A stretch of 64,000 bases of DNA. It comes from Cellulomonas sp. URHE0023. GTDB taxonomy: Bacteria; Actinomycetota; Actinomycetes; Actinomycetales; Cellulomonadaceae. Below, in pieces: positions 1 to 8,967 of the stretch. Numbering within the stretch: the stretch's first letter is position 1; each line of letters begins with the position of its first letter. The DNA lies in NCBI RefSeq assembly GCF_000688475.1, contig NZ_JIAN01000005.1, positions 372,001 to 436,000 on the forward strand, written 5' to 3'. A program made the translations under genes and the position numbers. The notes below the pieces were generated by a model. That model was not told the origin of the DNA. It searched no databases and saw nothing but the letters and a program-made list of their open reading frames with translations.

Positions 1-189
1 GTCACCGGAGCCCGTCACACCGAACATGCCCTTGCGGACGTCGACGACCTCGACCGGGTGCTGGGTGCCGAGGTTCTGGCCGCCGGCCTCGTGCGCGGCC
101 TCGGTGGCCGTCTGGCCCACCGTGCCGGTGTCACCCGGCTTCGCGGCCGCGGCCGCGTCCTTGCGGATGCCCGCCTTCTCGTCCGTCAC
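1..189 (-). CDS. nuoC: NADH-quinone oxidoreductase subunit C, N-terminal part
   Basis: Encodes the start of the 30-kDa subunit of the peripheral arm of respiratory complex I. Sixty-three codons are present; the rest lies off the left edge. The GTG start overlaps the nuoB stop in a GTGA junction, indicating translational coupling. The first ~45 residues are an Ala/Gly/Thr-rich extension, followed by an RKGMFG...GSGD segment that is typical of actinobacterial NuoC just before its conserved domain. Assignment rests on this motif and on the position immediately after nuoB in the nuoA-nuoB-nuoC order. Confidence 0.85.
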   Translation of the reverse strand, partial: MTDEKAGIRKDAAAAAKPGDTGTVGQTATEAAHEAGGQNLGTQHPVEVVDVRKGMFGVTGSGD

Positions 190-737
190 TTCAGCAGCCC
201 CGTCATGTGCGACGTCGGGGTCGCGGCGAGCGCGGCCGCCTCCGCGGCGGCCGCGGCCTCCTTGCGGTTGGCGCCGAGCGGCTCGTTCTCGATCTGCTCG
301 TGCAGCGCAAGGATCGCGTTGATCAGCATCTCCGGCCGCGGCGGGCACCCCGGCAGGTAGATGTCGACGGGCACGATGTGGTCGACGCCCTGCACGATCG
401 CGTAGTTGTTGAACATGCCTCCGCTGCTCGCGCACACGCCCATCGACAGAACCCACTTGGGCTCGGACATCTGGTCGTAGACCTGACGCACCACGGGGGC
501 CATCTTCTGGCTCACCCGACCGGCCACGATCATGAGGTCCGCCTGGCGCGGCGACGCCCGGAACACCTCCATGCCGAAGCGCGAGATGTCGAACCGGCTG
601 GCGCCGGCCGCCATCATCTCGATGGCGCAGCACGCCAGACCGAACGTCACGGGCCACAGCGACGACTTGCGGAAGTAGCCGACGAGATCCTCGACCGTCG
701 TGAGCAGGAAGCCTGACGGCGCTTCTTCGATCCCCAT
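186..737 (-). CDS. nuoB: NADH-quinone oxidoreductase subunit B
   Basis: Complex I subunit carrying the terminal N2 [4Fe-4S] cluster that hands electrons to menaquinone. The four cluster ligands are visible: tandem Cys36-Cys37 (ACCAIEMM), Cys102 (GVCASSGG) and Cys131 (PGCPPRPE). Its 183 residues match the family length; the C-terminal ~25 residues are an Ala-rich tail common in actinobacteria. It lies 57 bases after nuoA on the same strand and overlaps nuoC by 4 bases, so it is part of the nuo operon that continues off the left edge. Confidence 0.97.
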   Translation of the reverse strand: MGIEEAPSGFLLTTVEDLVGYFRKSSLWPVTFGLACCAIEMMAAGASRFDISRFGMEVFRASPRQADLMIVAGRVSQKMAPVVRQVYDQMSEPKWVLSMGVCASSGGMFNNYAIVQGVDHIVPVDIYLPGCPPRPEMLINAILALHEQIENEPLGANRKEAAAAAEAAALAATPTSHMTGLLK

Positions 738-794
738 CTCAAACCTCCGGACACGCAGTGGTTGACGCGAGTGCTGGGCTGCTCTGGTCCTTGG

Positions 795-1157
795 TCAGTC
801 CCACTCGAAGCCTCCGCGACGCCACTCGTACACGAACGGCACCGTGATGATGAGCAGGAACCCCATCATCGCGACGAGACCGAACAGAGCCAGCGTGCCG
901 AAGCTGACGGCCCACGGGTAGAGGAACACCACCTCGATGTCGAACACGATGAACGTCATCGCGACGAGGTAGTACTTGATCGGGAAGCGGCCCCCGCCGA
1001 TGGCGTGCGGGGTCGGCTCGATGCCGCACTCGTACGCCTCGAGCTTGGCGCGGTTGTACCGCTTGGGGCCGAGGATCACGGACGAGCCGACGCCACCCAG
1101 CGCCATCAGGGCAGCGATGCCCATCAGGAACAGCAGAGGCACGTAGGGATTGCTCAT
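795..1157 (-). CDS. nuoA: NADH-quinone oxidoreductase subunit A
   Basis: Small membrane subunit of complex I (120 aa) with three predicted transmembrane helices (about residues 5-27, 60-82 and 86-108). The loop between helices 1 and 2 holds the conserved YECGIEP segment with its single Cys, which belongs to the quinone-site loop, followed by FPIKYYLVAMTFIVFDIE in helix 2. A GGAGTG ribosome binding site lies about 7 bases before the ATG. Only 50 bases separate it from the upstream menJ stop, so nuo transcription probably includes menJ. Confidence 0.97.
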   Translation of the reverse strand: MSNPYVPLLFLMGIAALMALGGVGSSVILGPKRYNRAKLEAYECGIEPTPHAIGGGRFPIKYYLVAMTFIVFDIEVVFLYPWAVSFGTLALFGLVAMMGFLLIITVPFVYEWRRGGFEWD

Positions 1158-1207
1158 CGTGCGTCACTCCTCAACGGCGAGGTGTTGCTCGGGGACGTGC
1201 AGGGCGT

Positions 1208-2494
1208 TCAGGCTGCCGGTGCGAGCCGGCTCAGTCCGGAGATGACCCGGTCGACCAGGTCACCACCACGGGGTTCGTAGCAGTCGGACAGGAGCTTCAG
1301 GACGAACTTCATGACGAGCGGCCTCGGCAGGCCGTACCGCGTGCACACCCGCATGATCTCCGGGTGCTCGATGAGCCGGACGAAGATCCGCCCGAGCGTG
1401 TAGTAACCGCCGAGGTCATCCTTCATCCGGCCCTGGTACGTGGCGAACGCTCGCTCCCGGCCGGCTGCGGTCCCCCGCGCCAGGCCCTGGGCGATGGCGT
1501 CGGCGGCAACTCGGCCGGCCTGCAGGCCGTACGCGATGCCCTCGCCGTTGAACGGGCTGATCATCCCGGCGGAGTCACCGACGAGCATGAGGCCGTTGCC
1601 GTACAGCGGGCCGCGGTTGAACCCCATGGGAAGCGCCGCGCCGCGTACCGGGCCGACCTGGTTGTCCGGTGTGAACTCCCACTCGGCCGGTGCGTTGGCC
1701 ATCCACTTGGCGAACAGTGACTTGTAGTCGACCTTCGTCGCGGCCGCGGTGCTCGACACCGACCCCAGGCCGACGTTCGCGGTGCCGTCGCCGAGGGCGA
1801 AGATCCACCCGTACCCGGGCATCAGGTTCGACTTGTGCGGGACCCCGTCCCAGAGCTCGAGGTGGCTCTCCATCCACGCGTCGTCGTGCCGTGGGGTACG
1901 GAAGTACGTGCGCACCGCGACGCCCATCGGGCGGTCCATGCGCTTCTCGAGCCCCATGCCCGTGGCCAGGCGCGCCGAGACCCCGTCCGCGGCGATGACG
2001 ACCGGGGCGCGATAGGTCGCGGCGCCGTCCTCGGTCTTCGCGGTGACGCCCACGACCCTGCCCGAGCGCTCGTCCCTGACCGCGCCGGTGACGTTGGTCC
2101 GCTCCTGGAGCTTCGCGCCGGCTGACCGGGCGTGGTCGACGAGAGTGTGGTCGAGCGACATCCGCGACTTGGCGAGCCCGTACGACGGGTAGCTCGACAG
2201 CTCGGGCCACTCCAGCTCGAGCCGGTGCCCGCCGCCGAGGACCCGCAGGCCCCTGTTCCGGATCCAGCCGTCCTGCTCGCGGATCGGCAGTCCCATCCGT
2301 ACCAGCTCGGCGACCGCGCGTGGTGTCAGCCCGTCGCCACAGATCTTGTCCCGTGGAAACTCCGACTTCTCGAGCAGCAGCACGTCGAGGCCCGCGGAGG
2401 CGCAGTGGAACGCGGCGGCGGACCCGGCCGGGCCCGCACCCACGACGATGACGTCTGCGTCATCGAGCGCTGCATCCACCACCAGTGACCCCAC
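1208..2494 (-). CDS. menJ: menaquinone reductase / geranylgeranyl reductase family flavoprotein
   Basis: FAD-dependent reductase expected to saturate one isoprene unit of the menaquinone side chain, giving the MK-n(H2/H4) forms typical of Actinobacteria. An N-terminal Rossmann motif VVGAGPAG is at residues 17-24, DGLTPRAV follows at ~54, and the second FAD motif (VGDSAGMISPFNGEGI) is near residue 310. The 428-aa length fits the family. Three in-frame GTG codons (2494, 2482, 2479) are possible starts; the first abuts a Rex-like operator and no strong ribosome binding site separates them. It heads the nuo operon, which suggests co-control of quinone tailoring and complex I. The MenJ name is by similarity to Rv0561c recalled from memory. 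Confidence 0.85.
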   Translation of the reverse strand: MGSLVVDAALDDADVIVVGAGPAGSAAAFHCASAGLDVLLLEKSEFPRDKICGDGLTPRAVAELVRMGLPIREQDGWIRNRGLRVLGGGHRLELEWPELSSYPSYGLAKSRMSLDHTLVDHARSAGAKLQERTNVTGAVRDERSGRVVGVTAKTEDGAATYRAPVVIAADGVSARLATGMGLEKRMDRPMGVAVRTYFRTPRHDDAWMESHLELWDGVPHKSNLMPGYGWIFALGDGTANVGLGSVSSTAAATKVDYKSLFAKWMANAPAEWEFTPDNQVGPVRGAALPMGFNRGPLYGNGLMLVGDSAGMISPFNGEGIAYGLQAGRVAADAIAQGLARGTAAGRERAFATYQGRMKDDLGGYYTLGRIFVRLIEHPEIMRVCTRYGLPRPLVMKFVLKLLSDCYEPRGGDLVDRVISGLSRLAPAA

Positions 2495-2512
2495 TTGTGA
2501 CGTTGTTCACGA
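2495..2512 (-). promoter_or_regulatory. Rex-like operator upstream of menJ-nuo
   Basis: The 18-mer TTGTGACGTTGTTCACGA has inverted half-sites TTGTGA and TCACGA, close to the Rex consensus TTGTGAANNNNTTCACAA with one mismatched outer pair and degenerate inner positions. It lies just downstream of a good -10 box (2525-2530), so a bound repressor would block initiation or early elongation. A Rex gene is present at 30263-30961. Confidence 0.6.
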
Positions 2513-2524
2513 GCTGACTCGGCG

Positions 2525-2530
2525 AGTGTA
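2525..2530 (-). promoter_or_regulatory. -10 box of the menJ-nuo promoter
   Basis: TACACT on the minus strand, extended to TTACACT, fits the actinobacterial TANNNT -10 pattern. The predicted start is near 2518, six bases before the Rex-like site. No clear -35 was recognised. Confidence 0.5.
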
Positions 2531-2742
2531 ACCACGGCCACATTCGATGTCTGCGAAGGCTTGGCTTACTTGCGGAGAGCAGAGGAAGAACGGCGCTGAA
2601 CAGCACAGAGACTCGCCCGCGGGCACCCGACGACGGACGCTTCACCGACCACGCGTGAGGCGTCACGGGGACATTGTTCACCCATACGGGGCGACGAGTC
2701 GCGGCGACCCCGGATCGGCGCGTGCAGGACGTTGCGCCGTGC

Positions 2743-3438
2743 TTATTCCGGGCGCGTCGCACGGTGCAGGGCGACGACGCCGCCGGTGAGGTTGCGGAAC
2801 GCGACCTCGGTCCAGCCCGTGCCCTTGATCAGTCGGCCGAGCGCCGTCTGGTCGGGCCACTCACGGATCGACTCGGCGAGGTAGACGTAGGCGTCCGGCT
2901 CCTTGGAGACCGCTCGCGCGACCGGCGGCAGGGCACGCATGAGGTAGTTCGTGTAGACGGTGCGGAACGGTGCGAACGTCGGGGTCGAGAACTCGCACAC
3001 GACGAGCCGGCCGCCCGGCTTGGTCACGCGGTAGAGCTCGTCCAGGGCCCCCTCGACGTCCGAGACGTTCCGCAGGCCGAACGACATCGTCACCGCGTCG
3101 AAGGACTCGTCGGCGAACGGCAGGTGCAGAGCGTCACCGGCCACGAACGGCAGGTCGGGCCGGCGCCGCTTGCCCACCTCGAGCATCCCGACGGAGAGAT
3201 CGCACGCGACCACGCGCACCCCGGCATCGGCCATGGGCTCCGACGAGGTGCCCGTACCGGCCGCGAGGTCGAGCACGGTCTGGCCAGGCTGGGCGTCGAC
3301 GGCCTTGAGGGTGGCGCGCCGCCAGGCCCGGTCCTGGCCCAGCGACAGCACGTCGTTGGTGCGGTCGTAGCGGGCGGCCACGGCGTCGAACATCACGGCG
3401 ACGTCGTGCGGGTCCTTGTCGAGGCTGGCGCGCGGCAT
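2743..3438 (-). CDS. menG: demethylmenaquinone methyltransferase
   Basis: SAM-dependent C-methyltransferase for the last ring step of menaquinone synthesis (UbiE/MenG family, 231 aa). The SAM motif [11 protein letters not shown] is near residue 57 and is followed by the acidic ribose-binding strand ending ACDLS and by [10 protein letters not shown], a UbiE-family signature. It stands alone on the minus strand, divergent from menF, with 115 bases between starts. A GACGAT box six bases before the ATG could be a leaderless -10. The 248 bases to menJ contain the menJ promoter and a weak second Rex half-site (GTGAACA, around 2669-2675). Confidence 0.93.
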   Translation of the reverse strand: MPRASLDKDPHDVAVMFDAVAARYDRTNDVLSLGQDRAWRRATLKAVDAQPGQTVLDLAAGTGTSSEPMADAGVRVVACDLSVGMLEVGKRRRPDLPFVAGDALHLPFADESFDAVTMSFGLRNVSDVEGALDELYRVTKPGGRLVVCEFSTPTFAPFRTVYTNYLMRALPPVARAVSKEPDAYVYLAESIREWPDQTALGRLIKGTGWTEVAFRNLTGGVVALHRATRPE

Positions 3439-3540
3439 GGCCCCATCGTCGCAGGTCCGCCGCGTCCCTCACGAACCGGCGACGCCGCACGCCGCTGTGG
3501 AGCGCCTGAGGGAGCGGGTGGCCGCGGCTCCGCGGAGCCT

Positions 3541-3546
3541 TACCCT
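3541..3546 (+). promoter_or_regulatory. leaderless -10 box of menF
   Basis: TACCCT lies 7 nt before the menF ATG, so transcription would begin at or next to the start codon. The same TACCCTGGA...CCG arrangement precedes menE at 14491. Confidence 0.6.
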
Positions 3547-3553
3547 GGAGCCG

Positions 3554-4891
3554 ATGAGCCAGCAGCCCTCCACCCCCGAGACGACGGGGATCCCGCTCCC
3601 GCACCCGCTCGTGGTCCGCACCGTCGCTCTCGAGGACCTCGCCGAGCAGCGTTCCGTGAGCGACCTGCTGGACCTGCTCCCCTCGACCGGCTCGCCGCTC
3701 GCCTGGGTGCGCCGCGGGGACGGGCTGGTGGCCTGGGGCGAGACCCTGCGCGTCGAGGTCTCCGGGTCGGACCGGTTCGCGGAGGCCGAGCGCGCCTGGC
3801 ACGGGTTGCTCAGGCACGCGATCGTCCGCGACGAGGTGCAGGTTCCCGGCAGCGGACCGGTCGCGTTCGGGTCGTTCGCGTTCGACGACGACTCCCCTGC
3901 CGGCGGCGTCGTCGTCGTACCCAGCGTCGTGGTGGGCCGCCGCGGAGGACACACGTGGCTGACGACGATCACGACAGGCGCCCGCCTCGGCGCGGCGCCC
4001 CGGCTGAGCGACGTCACCGGACCGCGCATCGCTCCGACCGACCCCGGCGACGTCGCCTACGACGACGCTGACGCCCACGACTGGATGGACGTCGTCGCGC
4101 GGGGCATCGCCGCCGTCCGCGCGGGCGACGTCGAGAAGGTCGTCCTCGCTCGTGACGTGCACGCCAGGACCGAGCACCCGGTCGACGTGCGGTGGGCGCT
4201 CGAACGTCTCGTGGACACCTACGAGTCCTGCTGGACGTTCAGCGTCGACGGCCTCGTGGGCGCGACCCCCGAGCTGCTCGTGCGCTCCGAGAAGGGCCTG
4301 GTGACGTCGCGTGTGCTCGCCGGCACCATCCGGCGGACCGGCGACGACAACGCCGACCTTGCCCGGGCGGCGATCCTCGCGCACTCGTCGAAGGACCTCG
4401 AGGAGCACGAGTACGCGGTGCAGTCGGTCGCGGAGGCGCTCGACCCCTTCTGCTCGTCGACGAACGTCCCGGACGTGCCGTTCGTCCTGCACCTGCCCAA
4501 CGTGCTGCACCTGGCCTCGGACGTCACGGGCGTGCTCACGTCGACCGACGCCACGCACCCGTCCTCGCTCGCACTCGCGGCTGCACTGCACCCGACGGCC
4601 GCCGTCTGCGGCACCCCCACGGTCGCCGCGCGCGAGCTGATCCGGAGCATCGAGGGCATCGACCGCGCCCGGTACGCGGGTCCGGTCGGCTGGTTCGGCG
4701 CGGACGGCGACGGCGAGTGGGGCATCGCGCTGCGGTCCGCGCACATCGACCGGGACGACCCCCGACGCGTCCGCCTCTTCGCCGGCTGCGGCATCGTCGC
4801 CGCTTCCGACCCGGCGGCCGAGCTGGCGGAGTCCGAGGCCAAGCTCGAGCCCATGCGGCATGCGCTCGGCCGGGACGACCAGCCCCGCTGA
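3554..4891 (+). CDS. menF: isochorismate synthase
   Basis: Chorismate-binding enzyme converting chorismate to isochorismate, the entry step of menaquinone synthesis. The 445-aa product has the C-terminal chorismate-utilising domain: KVVLARD near residue 195, LAGTIRR, HSSKDLEEH, HPTAAVCGTP and a terminal AGCGIV. The ATG at 3554 was chosen over an in-frame ATG at 3416 because the 46 extra codons are Arg/Pro-rich and overlap the menG promoter, while TACCCT sits 7 nt before 3554. A siderophore-type isochorismate synthase is possible on sequence alone, but the men neighbourhood favours MenF. Confidence 0.9.
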   Translation: MSQQPSTPETTGIPLPHPLVVRTVALEDLAEQRSVSDLLDLLPSTGSPLAWVRRGDGLVAWGETLRVEVSGSDRFAEAERAWHGLLRHAIVRDEVQVPGSGPVAFGSFAFDDDSPAGGVVVVPSVVVGRRGGHTWLTTITTGARLGAAPRLSDVTGPRIAPTDPGDVAYDDADAHDWMDVVARGIAAVRAGDVEKVVLARDVHARTEHPVDVRWALERLVDTYESCWTFSVDGLVGATPELLVRSEKGLVTSRVLAGTIRRTGDDNADLARAAILAHSSKDLEEHEYAVQSVAEALDPFCSSTNVPDVPFVLHLPNVLHLASDVTGVLTSTDATHPSSLALAAALHPTAAVCGTPTVAARELIRSIEGIDRARYAGPVGWFGADGDGEWGIALRSAHIDRDDPRRVRLFAGCGIVAASDPAAELAESEAKLEPMRHALGRDDQPR

Positions 4892-4919
4892 CCCGGCGAC
4901 GCCGACCGTAGGACGACCG

Positions 4920-4951
4920 AGTCCCGGACCGCTGATGCGCGGTCCGGGACT
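4920..4951 (+). terminator. intrinsic-type terminator hairpin after menF
   Basis: Perfect 13-bp stem (AGTCCCGGACCGC with its complement) around a 6-nt loop, 28 bases after the menF stop. It lacks a strong U-tract, as is common in high-GC actinobacteria. Confidence 0.7.
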
Positions 4952-5024
4952 GTGTGCGGTCCGGGTCGGACCGCGGTCGCGGCTCCAGGGGTGCGAGCCG
5001 CACGGCAGACGTCCAGGTAGGTCC

Positions 5025-5077
5025 AGGACCGGCGGCCGGATCCCCGATGGGGGGTACGAGGACCGGCGGCCGCCGGT
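5025..5077. repeat. 14-bp direct repeat and 16-bp palindrome between menF and htrA
   Basis: AGGACCGGCGGCCG occurs at 5025-5038 and again at 5059-5072. The second copy runs into a perfect palindrome, ACCGGCGGCCGCCGGT (5062-5077), just beyond the htrA stop, and may act as its terminator. Confidence 0.5.
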
Positions 5078-5107
5078 GGTCAGTGGCAGATGATGACGCT
5101 CAGGCGA

Positions 5108-7048
5108 TCAGCCGTTGCCCTGCTGCTGGCTCTGGAACCACTCCCACAGCTGCTCGGGGGTCATGCCGTTCGGGAGACCGTTCGCGCCACCCTTGTCGCT
5201 GCCGTCGCCCGGCGAGCCCAGGTCGGGAGCCTGCTGGTCCGGCGCCTGCTGGCCTTCGTCGTTGCTGTCGCCGCTGTTGTCGCCGCTGTTGTCGTCGCTG
5301 CCGTTCGAGGAGGCGGCCGGCTCGGGCCGCACCGCGAGCGTGACGTCCATCTCCGACGCCTTGCCGTCCCGGACGACGGTCAGCGTGACCTTGGTGTCGG
5401 ACGGGAGCGCCCGGACGTAGGCCGTGAGGGACTCGGCGCCGGCAACGGCCTTGCCGTCGATCGCGACGATCGTGTCGTCGGTCTTGATCCCGGCCTTGGA
5501 CGCCGGCGAGCTGTCGCTGACCGACTGGACCACCGCACCGCGGCGGGTCACGTCGTCGGCGGTCGCGGTGCCGTCGGACAGGGTCACCCCGAGGAACGCG
5601 TGCTCCGCCGTGCCGTCCTCGACGAGCTGTGCGGCGACGTTCTTGACCAGGTCCACCGGGATGGCGAAGCCGAGGCCGATCGAGCCGGACTCCTGCGACA
5701 GCGTCGCGATCGAGGAGTTGATCCCGATCACGCGACCGGCGGCGTCGAACAGCGGACCGCCGGAGTTGCCCGGGTTCACCGCCGCATCCACCTGGATGGC
5801 GTTGGTGACCGTGGCGTCGCCGCCGTTCTCACCCGACGTCGAGACCGGGCGGTCGACCGCCGAGACGATGCCGGTGGTCACGGTGCTGGCCAACCCGAGC
5901 GGGTTGCCCACAGCCATGACCGCCTGGCCGACGACGACCTTCGAGGAGTCGCCGAACTCTGCCGGCTTGAGGTCCTTGGGCGGGTCGGTGAGCTTGATGA
6001 CGGCGAGGTCGGTGGTCGGGTCCGTGCCGACGACCGTGGCCTTGAAGATCCGGCCGTCGTTGAGCGTGACCTCGATGCTGTCCTTGTCCGCGTCGCCGAC
6101 CACGTGGTTGTTGGTCACGATGTGACCGGCGTCGTCCACGATGACGCCGGAACCCTCGGCGCCGCCCCCGCCGCCGCCGATGGTCACCTGGATGGCGACG
6201 ACCGACGCCTGCACGGCCTTCGAGACGGCCTCCCAGTCCGGGCTGTCGGACGTCGAACCCGAGACCGGGACGGTGTCGTTGGTGTCCTGGCCGATCGTGG
6301 CCAGGGAGGCAGGGCGTCGCAGCGCGTCGGCCACGTCGTCTCCGGAGAGCGAGTGCACGACGCCACCGGTGGCGACGGCAGCCACGATCGCGGCGGCCGC
6401 GGCGGCGGAGGTGATGGGGATCCACGAGCGGCGCTTGCGCTGCGTCGGGACGACGGGCGCCGGGCCCTGCGGGAGGTACTGCTGCCCGGCGGTCGCCTCC
6501 TGCGGCGCCTGGTAGGCGGCCTGGAACACGGCCGGCTGCTCGACCTGCTGCTCGCGCACGTGCTGCTGGACGAGCGCCGGGTCCTGGATCGACGCACGCT
6601 GGGCAGCGTCCCACTGGGCACGACGGACGGCCTCGGCGTGTGCGGCAGCCGTCGCGGCGGCGACGACCTGGGTGGCCTCGTACAGCGCGCGCTGGTCGGC
6701 GGGTGCCGCCGGGTGCGGCGGGGTGAAGGGGTTCGTCGGGTGAGCCGCCGGAGCGGCGGGCAGCGGCTGCGTCGCATGCACCGGCGGGATCGGCTGGGTC
6801 TGCGCGAGGGGCGCGATCGGCTGGGTCTGGGCGACCGGGGCGATCGGCTGGGTCTGCGCGAGGGGCGCGATCGGCTGCGTCTGCGTGACAGGAGCGATCG
6901 GCTGGGTCTGCGCGACCGGCGTGACCGGTGCCGTCTCCGCCGCCGGCGCGACGGGCGCGGTCTCGGCTGCGGGGGCGACCGGTGCAGTCGACTCGTTCTC
7001 GGGGTGCTGGTCGCCCACGTTGGCGCCGGTCTTGGGGTTCTTAGGCAT
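5108..7048 (-). CDS. HtrA/DegP-type membrane-anchored serine protease with PDZ domain
   Basis: Envelope quality-control protease (646 aa). Order of parts: cytoplasmic Pro/Ala/Gln-rich N terminus with nine 9-residue repeats (residues 21-101); one transmembrane helix around 210-232; trypsin-like domain with His315 (TNNHVV), Asp347 (TTDLAVIKL) and Ser429 (GNSGGPL); C-terminal PDZ domain (about 510-600); and a Gly/Asp/Gln-rich tail. The ATG at 7048 was chosen because AAGGAGG lies 9 bases upstream; an ATG 11 codons earlier lacks this. Topology places the protease outside the membrane. Its position between menF and menD on the minus strand has no obvious pathway meaning. Confidence 0.93.
   Translation of the reverse strand: MPKNPKTGANVGDQHPENESTAPVAPAAETAPVAPAAETAPVTPVAQTQPIAPVTQTQPIAPLAQTQPIAPVAQTQPIAPLAQTQPIPPVHATQPLPAAPAAHPTNPFTPPHPAAPADQRALYEATQVVAAATAAAHAEAVRRAQWDAAQRASIQDPALVQQHVREQQVEQPAVFQAAYQAPQEATAGQQYLPQGPAPVVPTQRKRRSWIPITSAAAAAAIVAAVATGGVVHSLSGDDVADALRRPASLATIGQDTNDTVPVSGSTSDSPDWEAVSKAVQASVVAIQVTIGGGGGGAEGSGVIVDDAGHIVTNNHVVGDADKDSIEVTLNDGRIFKATVVGTDPTTDLAVIKLTDPPKDLKPAEFGDSSKVVVGQAVMAVGNPLGLASTVTTGIVSAVDRPVSTSGENGGDATVTNAIQVDAAVNPGNSGGPLFDAAGRVIGINSSIATLSQESGSIGLGFAIPVDLVKNVAAQLVEDGTAEHAFLGVTLSDGTATADDVTRRGAVVQSVSDSSPASKAGIKTDDTIVAIDGKAVAGAESLTAYVRALPSDTKVTLTVVRDGKASEMDVTLAVRPEPAASSNGSDDNSGDNSGDSNDEGQQAPDQQAPDLGSPGDGSDKGGANGLPNGMTPEQLWEWFQSQQQGNG
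6746..6988 (-). repeat. nine tandem 27-bp coding repeats in htrA
   Basis: Nine consecutive 9-residue units: two TAPVAPAAE, then TAPVTPVAQ, four TQPIAPx(A/T)Q variants, and two degenerate units starting TQPIPP and TQPLPA. DNA copies are near-identical in the middle and diverge at the ends, as expected for slippage-driven expansion. Confidence 0.9.
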
Positions 7049-7152
7049 GGGGTGTGGCCTCCTTGGTCGAGGACCACTCAACTAGGTCGCGCTGAAGGCA
7101 CCCGGAGCAGAACCTGGGAATTTGCTGCGAGTTTCGAGTGGATTTGGGCGAC

Positions 7153-8967
7153 TCAGTCCTGGAGAGCGTCGGCGACGGCTGCGACGACCTGTGCCGCCAG
7201 CCGCTCCCCGAGCGCGCGACGACCGCTCCGGTCCACGCGGACCTCGACGACGCTGAGCCCCGGCCCGGGTGCCGCGAGCGCAGGCAGCAGCCCGTCGACG
7301 TCACCGACGCGGGTGTGCCGGACGCCGTACCCCGCGCAGATGGCCGCGATGTCCGCCCCGTGCGGCGTCCCGAACACCCGCTCGAACACCTCCGCCCGGT
7401 CCGGCTCGCCGGGCTCCAGCGTCGCGAAGATCGAGCCTCCGTCGTCGTTGGCGACGACGAGCTGCAGGTGCACCACGTGCTCGAGCGGCCCGCGCAGCAG
7501 ACCGCCCACGTCGTGCAGGAACGTGAGGTCACCCAGGAGAGCGCGCACGCGGCGGTCCGGCAGCCCGAGCGCGACGCCGGCGGCGGTCGAGATCGTGCCG
7601 TCGATGCCGGCGAGCCCACGGTTGGCCAGGACGACCGGCGGGGCCGACCAGCGGGCCACGAGGTCCAGGTCCCGCACCGGATTGGACGACCCGACGACGA
7701 GGACGTCGTCGGGGGCGCTCACCTCGGCGACCGCCCGAGCGAGAACCGGGCCCGTGACGCGTGTCCCGCTCCGGGACCGCCGGCCCTCGAACGAGCCGTC
7801 GAGCACCCCGTCGACGGCCGCACCTGCGGCCTTGTCCGCGGTCTGCCAGGCCTCGAGCCAGCCCTCGGGCGCCCGCATCCGGCCGGTGCGCATCCTCGCG
7901 GGTGGCTCGAGGAGCACCTCGGCGGCGTTGCGTGCCGCATCGGGCCAGTCGGCTCCGCGGGCGCCGATCACGACGACCTCGACGTCCGGGCGGCCGAGGA
8001 GGCGCTGCACGGGTCGGGACAATGTCGGGCGGCCGAGCACCACGACGCGTCGCACCGAGCCACCGAGCAGGGGGTGCTGGAGCAGGTGGACGTAGGCCGC
8101 GATCGCATTGGCGCCGCCCCGGGCGCCGGATGACGGCTCCGCGAGCAACGGCCAGCCGTTCGCCTCGGCGAGGCGTCGTGCGAGCAGACCCGCGTCGTCG
8201 CCGGCGACGACGATCGTCGGCGCGCCGCCGCGTCGTCCTCCGGGCGAGGGTTCCACGGTCGGGAGGACCGCCGCGACGGGTCGCGCCTGCACGTGGGTCA
8301 GCCCGACGGTGGACGGCTCCGGCCACGCCCCCGGACCGGGGACGAGCGGTTCGCGGAACGCGACGTTCAGGTGGACGGGACCAGGGTCGCCGGTACGCGC
8401 GCCGGTGGCGGCTGCGAGAGCGCGCGCGACCGTCCTGCGCAGGTCCCGCGCCTCGTCGGACCGCCCGTCCGGGGCCGGCAGGTCGAGGCACAGGCGGACG
8501 GCCGGGCCGAACACGCCGACCTGCTCGGTGGTCTGGTTGGCACCGGTGCCACGCAGCTCGTGCGGGCGGTCGGCCGTGAGCACGACGAGGGGCAGACCGC
8601 TGTGGTGCGCCTCGAGGACCGCCGGATGCAGGTTCGCCACCGCGGTGCCCGAGGTGGTGACGACGGCGACGGGGCGCGGCGGCACCGACCCGCCGTCCGG
8701 TCCCACGGTGGACGCCCGGGCGAGGCCGAGGGCCAGGAACCCCGCCGACCGCTCGTCGACCCGCACGTGCAGCCGCAGTGCGGGTGCACCGGCCGGCGGC
8801 TCCGGCCGAGTTGCGTCCGCGAGCGCGTAGGCGAGCGGTGCGCTGCGGGAACCGGGAGCGAGCACGACGTCCTCGACGCCCAGGGCTGCGAGCGCCTGGA
8901 CCAGGACCCGGGCCGCGGAGGTCGCCGGACCACCCCCTGCGTCCGTCGTCGTCACGCCTGCCATCAT
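7153..8967 (-). CDS. menD: 2-succinyl-5-enolpyruvyl-6-hydroxy-3-cyclohexene-1-carboxylate synthase
   Basis: Thiamine-diphosphate enzyme joining isochorismate and 2-oxoglutarate (604 aa). Motifs in order: LAPGSRSAPLAYAL near the N terminus, TSGTAVANLHPAV, ANQTTEQVG, NRGLAGIDGTISTA with GDLTFLHD as the ThDP/metal-binding part. The start is an ATGATG doublet: the first ATG (8967) overlaps the menC stop (ATGA), the second (8964) follows directly. Coupling supports co-translation with menC. The next step would need MenH, which is not in this window. Confidence 0.95.
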   Translation of the reverse strand: MMAGVTTTDAGGGPATSAARVLVQALAALGVEDVVLAPGSRSAPLAYALADATRPEPPAGAPALRLHVRVDERSAGFLALGLARASTVGPDGGSVPPRPVAVVTTSGTAVANLHPAVLEAHHSGLPLVVLTADRPHELRGTGANQTTEQVGVFGPAVRLCLDLPAPDGRSDEARDLRRTVARALAAATGARTGDPGPVHLNVAFREPLVPGPGAWPEPSTVGLTHVQARPVAAVLPTVEPSPGGRRGGAPTIVVAGDDAGLLARRLAEANGWPLLAEPSSGARGGANAIAAYVHLLQHPLLGGSVRRVVVLGRPTLSRPVQRLLGRPDVEVVVIGARGADWPDAARNAAEVLLEPPARMRTGRMRAPEGWLEAWQTADKAAGAAVDGVLDGSFEGRRSRSGTRVTGPVLARAVAEVSAPDDVLVVGSSNPVRDLDLVARWSAPPVVLANRGLAGIDGTISTAAGVALGLPDRRVRALLGDLTFLHDVGGLLRGPLEHVVHLQLVVANDDGGSIFATLEPGEPDRAEVFERVFGTPHGADIAAICAGYGVRHTRVGDVDGLLPALAAPGPGLSVVEVRVDRSGRRALGERLAAQVVAAVADALQD

